From Knufia peltigerae (taxonomy: Eukaryota; Ascomycota; Eurotiomycetes; Chaetothyriales; Trichomeriaceae): a stretch of 64,000 nucleotides of DNA. Positions 57,002 to 64,000 of the stretch are shown here, one piece after another. Each line of letters begins with the position of its first letter. The stretch's first letter is position 1. The notes under the pieces are model-generated. The model ran no database searches, was not told where the DNA came from, and saw only the letters and a list, made by a program, of their open reading frames with translations. Position numbers and translations under genes: made by a program. The DNA lies in NCBI GenBank assembly GCA_030247855.1, contig JAPDRN010000008.1, forward strand, positions 434,001 to 498,000, in the 5' to 3' direction.

Positions 57002-58835
57002 TCAAGCACGATCGCCATTCTCAATAACTTTCCGCGCGAGATGACCTTTGCTCATCTCAAAAGAAGCAAAACCCGAGTCTGCCTCTGCATTGCAGTAATT
57101 GAGATATTGCGCAAGTCCTCCGAAATACAACAGCACTCTGTGTTTCTGGCCAGGAACATTGGCGCCCACATACCATGATCCCACCTTTCCCGCTGCCTCT
57201 GGGATCAAAGTCTTGCTCACTGCATCATTCATGACCTTCTCCCACCGATCGACGGCTTCCTTTTTAGGCTCAACCTTCGTCATACCATGCTTCTTCATGA
57301 ACTCGAATGTTTTGCCCAGGAACTCGATACTCACATCCACAGTCATCGGTGCGTTCACGGCCGGTGCTTGTGCACCTGCACAGAGGAAGAAGTTGGGGAA
57401 GTCCTGGACGCCGATGCCGAGATACGTTGTCAAGCGGTCGTCCCAATCCTTGTGTAGCACGTGGCCTCGACTCTTGATGTCCATCTTCATAAGAGCCCCG
57501 ACAGCCACGTCGAATCCGAGCCCGAAAACTATGATATCGACCTCATACTCAGTGTCTCCGACCTTCAGACCATTTGGAGTGATTTCACTGATTGGTTGCT
57601 TGCTGATGTCGACCAAATGGACGTTGTCCCGATTGAAGGACTCAAAATAGTGATGACCGACTGGGGGTCGCTTGACCGTGAAAGGGTAGTGAGGACACAG
57701 CAAGTCGGCTGTTTTCTTGTCTTTGACGATGGTTCGAATCTTATGTCGGATGAACTCGCAGGCAACCTCGTTGGCCTCTGGGTCCGTCGTCATGTCGTCA
57801 AACGTTTCGAAGATGAATCTGAAGCCTCCAGACTCCCAGCCAGCTTCCAGTATCATTTGCTGCTCCTCCTTTGAGTAGTCTTTGGTTTTCCTGCCGTATG
57901 TTGGGATTGCAAACCCCATCGAGTGCTTTCGGGCCAGGGCCCACATGTCTTCATAGTTCCGCTTGATCTCGTTCATCGCCTCCTCGTGCAGTGGCCAGTT
58001 CCTGCCTGGAAGCACGTAGTTGGGCGTTCTTTGGAACACGTGAAGCGACTTCGCGCCGTGGGCGATGATAGGAACAATCTGGACCCCTGTCGCACCGGTG
58101 CCAATGACGGCTACACGTTTGCCCACAAAGTCTACCGGCTCGTATCCCCAGCTCGAGGTCATGAGCCACTGCCCTTTGAACGTCTCAAGGCCGGGAAACG
58201 GTGGTTTTAGGCTCGAGGACAAGGATCCGGTCGCCGCAATGATGTAGGTGGCGGTATGCCGCTCCCCCTTGTCGGTAGTCACCGTCCACATGTTTCTGTC
58301 GTCGTCGTACTGGGCTTCCGTAACTTCGGTGTTGAATTGAATGTGCCTGCGCATGTCGAAGCGATCGACCACATGGTTAAAGTAGCGTTTCATTTCAACC
58401 TGACTGGGGTATCGCTCTGGCCAGACCCAGTCGTCGTTCAGTTCTTTGGAGATGTTCAAGATGTACACCCAGCTCTCGGTATCCGTGCGGGCGCCCGGGT
58501 AGCTGTTCCAGTGCCTGTGACGACCGGTCAGTTCACAATTACCCAGCCCGGCTGTCTCAGATTTGCCCGTACCATGCTCCACCGACCCCAGAGGCCCTCT
58601 CGAACACCTTGAACGTAAAGCCTTGCTTCCTGGCTTCGTGAATAGCCCGGATGCCACCAAAACCCGTGCCGATGATCACAACATCGGTGTCGACGTCTGG
58701 GCGGTGGGTTATGTCTGGCGCCGGGACTGCTGGAATGTTGTTGTTTGTGCTGCTTACTTGCACAGACGGCGGCACGAAGTTGTTCGGGGGGCCAGCGTCA
58801 CCCATGTTGGTTGACTCGGAAATTGTGGGGGACAA
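57002..58835 (-). CDS. Baeyer-Villiger-type flavin monooxygenase
   Basis: Exons 58835-58573 and 58514-57002; 591 aa; 58-bp intron in the codon for the first W of WHWNSYPGAR. FAD Rossmann motif GTGFGG at 56-61 and NADPH Rossmann motif GTGATG at 226-231. The Baeyer-Villiger fingerprint FxGxxxHxxxW is present as FKGQWLMTSSW, with F200, G202 and W210 kept but methionine 206 in place of the histidine. Other family blocks are intact: YIIAATGSLSSSLKPPFPG, VFQRTPNYVLPGRNWP, FGLGFDVAVGALMKMDI and CAGAQAPAVNAPMTVD. Normal members turn ketones into esters or lactones with NADPH and O2. The Met substitution may alter reaction or specificity. Lies between the cyclase-family and epoxide hydrolase genes on the same strand. 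Confidence 0.92.
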
Positions 58836-59113
58836 GGTTGCACTTCAGGGGATCTATCATGGTGGAATTCAATATCTTTTGAACGTTGCTTGTTTATATC
58901 GTCCCCTGTGTATGCTAAACCGAGGATTGGCCCGCAAACCGGCGGGAACGGTGGGCTCAGGTGACTCGCCCGAGGCCCGCGGGGATAGGGAGATCAGTGG
59001 ACTGACACACTGGCCGAAACTACAGTTTAGGACACTGAATTTGGGCCTGGCCTCGCCTGTCAGCGGGCCGGAGTTCTGCTTTCTACAGTCCTACGCCAAC
59101 CGCTGGGCAGGGT

Positions 59114-60550
59114 TTATTGTATCTGAGAGAAAAAGTCTTCCAAATCTTTTTTGAGCACCTCTGGCTGCTCTAATCCGGCGAAATGACCACCTTTGTCATG
59201 ATGCCGGAAGAAAGTGACATGGAGCTGCCCTACAAACCAACTCCGAGGGAACGGGGCTGGTTCTTTTGGAAACCAGCTGATACCAAATGGCGTTGTCTTG
59301 TTCCCTCCCTGTGTTCCAAATGAGTTGTTCGAACCAGAGAACAAGTCCCTGTATGGGTAAAGTGATCTGGGGAGTGTGTCCGTCAGCCAGTAGAGAGTGG
59401 CCGTTTCCAGAATCGTAATCAGAGGTGGTGTAGTATCCGTCCAGTCCTGGTACTTCTCCCCGATCCTGTCATTCCATTAGGATTGAAACATAGCCCACGG
59501 TCTGCACCTTGTGGAGGGTTTCTTACCAGGCCAGTAGCGCGAGCGGATTCGTTGCAAGAACGAGGCCTATTGTTGCTGGCTTGGTAGACTGTTCTATGGC
59601 GTAGCCCGTCCCGCTCCTCGAGAACTCTGCCACTCTTTGCAATCCCTCGACCTCCTGCTGAGTGTAAGTTTCGTCTGCGTCGTCAGGTTTGGATGATATC
59701 CCGTTGGTCACTATGATCCAAGATTTAGAAAAGACCACTATTTTACGCCTGGCGGGACTCACAATGTACTGCTGTTCAGAGTTAGTACGGGCTACTCTGG
59801 ACATCGGTTGATAGCTACCTTTCACCGCCGATGAGGAGTTTGCTAATCTCAAGGCGACTTGGCTTCCAACATCGCCTGCGTGTATGAGATAGCTTGTACC
59901 CAGCTTCAGGCCGTCCATTAAGGAGTGGATAATCTTCGAAACGTCGTCGAGGCTAAAGTCTGTCGTGACCGCTGGTCCGGAAGAGAATGCATAACCTGGA
60001 AGAGAAGGAATGATGATATGATACGGAAGGTTCTCCTCACTATATTGGCGCTTGAACAGGTCGGCGATTGGCAGAAACTCGAGGAAGCTTCCTGTCAGCA
60101 GGGTCAGTAGCCGCAGTCGATCCGCCGGGGTCGATCTCTACCTGGCCAGCCATGCAAGAGCAGCAAAGGGCGGGCATTCTGGTTCTTGGAGAAAAGACCG
60201 ACAAAATGCACATCATAATCATGGTTTTCATAAGCAAGGGAAGCCTTGAAGTTTGGGTATTTGTTGATGTATTCTTCTGATTTTCGCCAGTCATATTCCG
60301 CCCAGGCTGCTTTAGCCTGGACAAGGAAACTGCGGGAAATTCCAAACTTTTCATCTCCAAGATCGTTCTCGTACGTTACAGGAGCAATTTTTGCGCTGCG
60401 GACCAACAAGTGTAGCTCTTCCAGAGCTTCTGGTGACATAGACGCCTTGAAGCGCGAAACCGGTACGGTTGTGCCGTGGGGCAGGACGCCATATTGCATA
60501 TCAGCCTGGGTCTTGAAATGCTCCTTACATCCATCTATTATCGACGACAT
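59114..60550 (-). CDS. Epoxide hydrolase, alpha/beta fold with EHN domain
   Basis: Five exons on the minus strand: 60550-60142, 60091-59819, a 9-base exon 59771-59763, 59710-59527, 59465-59114; 408 aa. The N-terminal epoxide-hydrolase domain carries WAEYDWRKSEEYINKYPNF. The oxyanion motif is HGWPG (133-137), the nucleophile elbow HAGDVGS with D210, and the C-terminal histidine H386 in KGGHFAGLE. This is the microsomal-type layout that hydrolyses epoxides to diols through an alkyl-enzyme ester. The microexon restores AVKAVHLTNGISS; without it the two flanking exons do not join in frame. The acceptor before it is CAGCAG, so 9 or 6 bases are possible. The start ATG is followed at once by recognisable family sequence. 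Confidence 0.88.
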
Positions 60551-60768
60551 TTTGTACGTGGGGTTTAACAGCACGAAATAGAAACAACAGCGCCAGTGAG
60601 TCGGCTTATTGATAAGTATATTCTAAACATTTATGGCTGAGCAATCCCCCTGCACAATCCCGGCAGGATGGAAAATGCGGCCGAAGGAACCTCGGAAAGG
60701 AGGCGGCCGGCTATTGGCTGTTACCCCACGCTTCGAGCAAAGTCCGATTCCTCGATAAGGCCCAATGC

Positions 60769-61867
60769 CTAAGCAGTCCACCCTCCGTCAACTACATTGC
60801 GCGCAAATGTGTCAGCAAACGGCACATCTTGATGGGATTTCAGCGAGTTTGCACAAGCGAGAGATACCAACCTGGATAGGCGCAGCCTGTAATGAAACTT
60901 GCCTCTTCGCCCAACAAGAAGGCAACTACGCGAGCCACCTCATCAGGATCAGCTCCGCGTTTCAAAGCCTGCTTTTCCCACGGCTTAAAGTTTGGATCCT
61001 TGTCTGCAATCTTGGTTGTCATGGTCGTCATGATAGTGCCTGTACATCCATGACTCATTAGACTCGTTCTCTGGTCTTAAAGAATGAGGAGCAGCGTGTT
61101 GGTCATACCCGGGCATATCGCATTCACCCTGATGCTTCGCTCTCCGGCTTCTCGAGCCACGGACTTCGTCAAACCAACCACAGCCCATTTACTTGCGTTG
61201 TAGACGCTGAAATTCGGGGTGCCAATAAGACCGCCGACGCTTGCAAAGTTCACCTGGAGATGTGGCCCGTAGTGTTAGTTGCCTACCACGCAAGAGGTAC
61301 AGGAAAGTATATCGGCACGGTGCCATACACTAGTCAGGTTACACGCACAATAGAGCCGCCGTCATTCATATGCTTCAATTGGGCCCTCATGCAATTGAAG
61401 ATGCCTTTCGCATTGATGCCTGCGTTCGAATCAGCTCAAACTATCCCGGGCTAAGATCGGTCACCGCAGCCTCTTACCCATTGTTGTGTCCCAATTTTCG
61501 TCGCTTTCTTCAGTAATGGGAGCAGGATGGCGGCAGACTCCAGCTATGTTGGCCGCGCCGTCCAGCTTACCCAATTTTGTCGCCGCTTCCTGTATCCACT
61601 CTTCGACCTGCTTCGAGTTGGTGACATCAACAACGGTTGCAATGTGCTTTCCCGGACCCAGAGAGGCCAATGCTGCCTCCAGCTTAGCCTGGCTGATATC
61701 GCCGAGAGCAAGTGTAGCACCGCGTTTGGCAAGCATACGTGCACTGGCAAGGCCGATGCCGTCGGCTGCGCCAGTTATCGCAATCTGTGAAGTTGTCAGT
61801 GCAGTTTCTGATGTTGGGCATCGTGTCCGAGACCAATACATACTATTTTACCTTCCAGGGAACCCAT
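60769..61867 (-). CDS. Short-chain dehydrogenase/reductase (classical SDR)
   Basis: Six exons on the minus strand: 61867-61844, 61784-61478, 61419-61349, 61253-61109, 61039-60872, 60791-60769; 245 aa, the usual size. Cofactor motif TGAADGIG (12-19), D in LALGDI that favours NAD(H), DVTNSKQ, NIAGV, catalytic S139, Y152 and K156 (YNASK), RVNAICPG, and the end VDGGWTA encoded by a 23-base last exon. Classical SDRs oxidise alcohols or reduce ketones. Beside an epoxide hydrolase and a Baeyer-Villiger-type enzyme, oxidation of a diol to a hydroxyketone is a natural guess (inference). One donor is GTGCGT (intron 3), otherwise standard signals. Confidence 0.92.
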
Positions 61868-62624
61868 GGTGTCGACGGTGCACAGGTGTTCCAACGCACG
61901 AATGAGTTATTGTCGTGGGATGTTTCTCATTTGGTAGCAAGATCCTGACTGGGGTTTATCTCAGTCCGTTGAGACAATATACCGCCGCCTCATTCGGCTT
62001 TCCGAGTAGACCGACCATACTCGGAAGCTGCCCAACGTGATGAATTACTCGTGTTTTGGCTCATCGGTTCGAGCTGAAATCGAGCCGAAGTCCGCCGATG
62101 GACCGATGGAGCAAATCAAGGCTCGGTGGAGTACCGATAGCCTACAATAGTTGTTCCATTTATATTTTCGCGTACCAGGTCCCCAGTTTGCACTGCAGGT
62201 TTGTGCTGGCACTGATCTCTCAGGATCTAAGTTGCGCTGACAACATCCAAGAAGGGTTCCCGCCTAGAGAAAGAAATGATACAGAACTCCTGGCACGGAT
62301 GTCCGGCACAGCAACCTTTGAATCGGAACTCCAAAATTGGAACTCTTTCGCCGTGCTAGGTTGACAACAGTGCCTTTATTGAGGATGGTAAGTCGTCTAG
62401 TTTGTAGGGCCATTCACCGAGTGCATGGCCACGCTCAAGACATGGGTATTGCCGAGTTGGCAAGAACATAAATTGAGTCTATGGAACAGTTCTTATGGCG
62501 ACATATTCTAGGATCTGATGTAATATATCTTAGAGATAGGTAAATGCTTGTCACAAGGCGGTGGGCATGACCAAGTTTCCCTTCTCCCAATTTCAAACTG
62601 AAATTGCCCTCTTCGAGAAAACAT
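61868..62624. promoter_or_regulatory. Intergenic, SDR promoter
   Basis: 757 bp between the SDR start and the stop of the next reductase. It contains a 9-base inverted repeat with one mismatch, TCGGTTCGA (62064-62072) / TCGAGCCGA (62080-62088), about 200 bp upstream of the SDR start. No gene is recognised. Confidence 0.4.
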
Positions 62625-63766
62625 TCACGCAGAAGAATCCTGCGCTTCCATTTCAAGGAAATAGCGACATACATCTACGAGAGTCTCCCGAAATGGGCGG
62701 TAGCTCACTCCTAATACCTCTTTTGACAAAGCGTTGTCTGTACGAAACATTTCTGGCCCCAAAGTATGGTTCCCCGGATTGCCCAGTGGAATGTTCCTGT
62801 CGCGGTCAGGGAATGCTTCTCTCATAATATCAGAAATCTCTTGATTGAGATTTTCTCCCGCAGTCACAAGGTAGCGTCTGTTGCCGACGCTCGGGGCAAA
62901 GCATGCCTGGTAGTGCGCAGTAGCAAGATCCTAGACAGTCAGTCAGGACTAAAGAATCATGATTCAACTCACTCGAACATCAACGGATGATTGAACATAG
63001 TCTTCGGGAACTGGCAGTTCTTTCGAGGAGGCGAAGAAATTCTCGTACAAATGATTGTTAGATGAATTCAAGTCTTTGATTGAATCGATGCTGTGCCGCA
63101 GAGGGCCGTACACCGCTGTCGGACACAGGACGACGAGTTCGAACGGGGGCTTTTCGTTCTGAACGAACTCCCATGCTGCCATGAAATGGAGTAAGCCAAA
63201 CTCAAGTTTTCAAGCTGCAAGTGGAAGCGTCTCTTACCTGCTTTTTCGGCGATTGTCTTGCCCGCCCAGTAAGCCACTTCTCCATGACTGAATTTTGCTT
63301 GTTCCATCGTAATTGGGTTCCAGCTGTCAGACGAATAGACAATGCCACCATTTTGTATGTCGAGTACATTACCAATCGACGAGAAGCTTCCTGTAATTAC
63401 CACACGCTTGACAGTCGGCGCATGGCGTGACACTGATCGCAGAATCTCAAGCGTTCCTTGCAGCATAGGCCCGAGAGATTTGGAGAACTCAGTGGGAGCC
63501 AAAGGCGCCGCAGTGTGGACGACTGCGTCAAGAGGTTGGCATTCCTGCATGCACTTGTCAAAGCAGCCTTCAACTGTTATGTCGGGGACAATTGAAAAGT
63601 CCAACCTTGTCTTTTCGAATGCAGAGAAGTCCTTGCGAAGTCTAGCTGCCTTCTCAGGGCCACGAACTATCGCCTGCACAAATGCACCGTTTTTCAGGAG
63701 GACGTCGAGGACGTGGGCTCCGATAAATCCATTTGCACCCGTGAGCAGTACTCGAGGGCAATTCAT
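62625..63766 (-). CDS. Extended SDR, dihydroflavonol-reductase-like
   Basis: Exons 63766-63238, 63175-62973, 62930-62625; 345 aa. N-terminal NADP-binding motif GANGFIG (10-16), AIVRGPEKA, VVHTAAPLAP, VVITGSFSSIGN, catalytic Y166 and K170 in YWAGK, then LCPTAVYGP and VDVRDLATAHYQAC. This is the pattern of fungal carbonyl reductases related to dihydroflavonol-4-reductase and methylglyoxal reductase. They reduce ketones or aldehydes with NADPH. Intron 2 is only 42 bp, with donor GTGAGT, branch CTGAC and acceptor CTAG. It is the last complete gene before the window edge, on the same strand as the preceding cluster genes; the cluster may continue beyond 64000. Confidence 0.9.
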
Positions 63767-64000
63767 GTTGTTGGAGATCGATCTGTGAGGCTAATGTGGT
63801 ATGGTGTACGTGGAATTAGTGCAATATGTAGTTTGCAGCAGATCCCAGCGTGCAGTAGCGGAGCTTTGGCTGGTGACTGGAATATCCTTAGCCACGGGCA
63901 GATGTGCACTGCGAATGGGAAGTTGGCACCCGATAGAATCCAGCTTCCCGCAAAAAATGCTCCGAGTGAACCGCGGCTGGATCGTAGGAGAAACCTCTTC
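63767..64000. promoter_or_regulatory. Upstream region of the extended SDR, window edge
   Basis: 234 bp to the end of the window. No start of a further gene can be seen, so the right border of the cluster is unknown. Confidence 0.4.

Noticed and set aside
43800..63766. Interpretation as a trichothecene-type toxin cluster because of the TRI12-like pump and the P450
   Set aside because: No terpene synthase or other core gene is visible, TRI12-family pumps and such P450s are widespread, and the other genes fit catabolism better.

Overview
The window is nuclear DNA of a filamentous ascomycete. Genes carry many short introns (42-95 bp) with GT..AG ends and CTRAY-type branch points. The families are fungal: Zn2Cys6 regulators, a class IV chitin synthase, an Skt5-like chitin synthase activator, a HapB CCAAT-binding subunit, a scytalone dehydratase for DHN melanin and a TRI12-type efflux pump. 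A melanised Eurotiomycete/Chaetothyriales-like fungus is my best guess, but it is inferred from gene content only. A 9-mer, TACGGAGTA/TACTCCGTA, recurs in the intergenic DNA.

Layout. 0-7 kb: the 3' part of a PX/PXB-domain protein and hapB behind a long leader. 8.7-19.5 kb: a module of a sugar-type MFS transporter (-), two tandem arylsulfatases (+) and a regulator with two consecutive Zn2Cys6 clusters (+). It looks like a sulfate-ester scavenging unit. 20-31.3 kb: an unknown low-complexity protein, then an Skt5/Chs4-like SEL1-repeat protein divergent from a class IV chitin synthase, the enzyme class that such activators serve in yeast. 32-36 kb: an FAD monooxygenase facing a second sugar-type transporter. 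37.2-37.9 kb: scytalone dehydratase with a GC-AG intron. 38-43.7 kb: a gene-poor stretch with a decayed P450.

43.8-63.8 kb holds the most interesting block, nine intact or nearly intact genes: a P450, a Zn2Cys6 regulator, a TRI12-type MFS pump, an acyl-CoA ligase, a cyclase-family hydrolase, a Baeyer-Villiger-type flavin monooxygenase, an epoxide hydrolase, a classical SDR and an extended SDR. No PKS, NRPS or terpene synthase is visible. The enzyme set matches, step for step, an epoxide -> diol -> ketol -> lactone -> open acid -> acyl-CoA route of the kind known from bacterial limonene-type degradation. I therefore propose a catabolic or detoxifying cluster for a cyclic terpenoid/alicyclic substrate. 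A biosynthetic cluster with its core gene outside the window is the alternative.

All exon structures were built by hand from splice signals, reading frame and family resemblance. Total coding length was checked to be a multiple of three for every gene except the TRI12-type pump, where one junction is unresolved.
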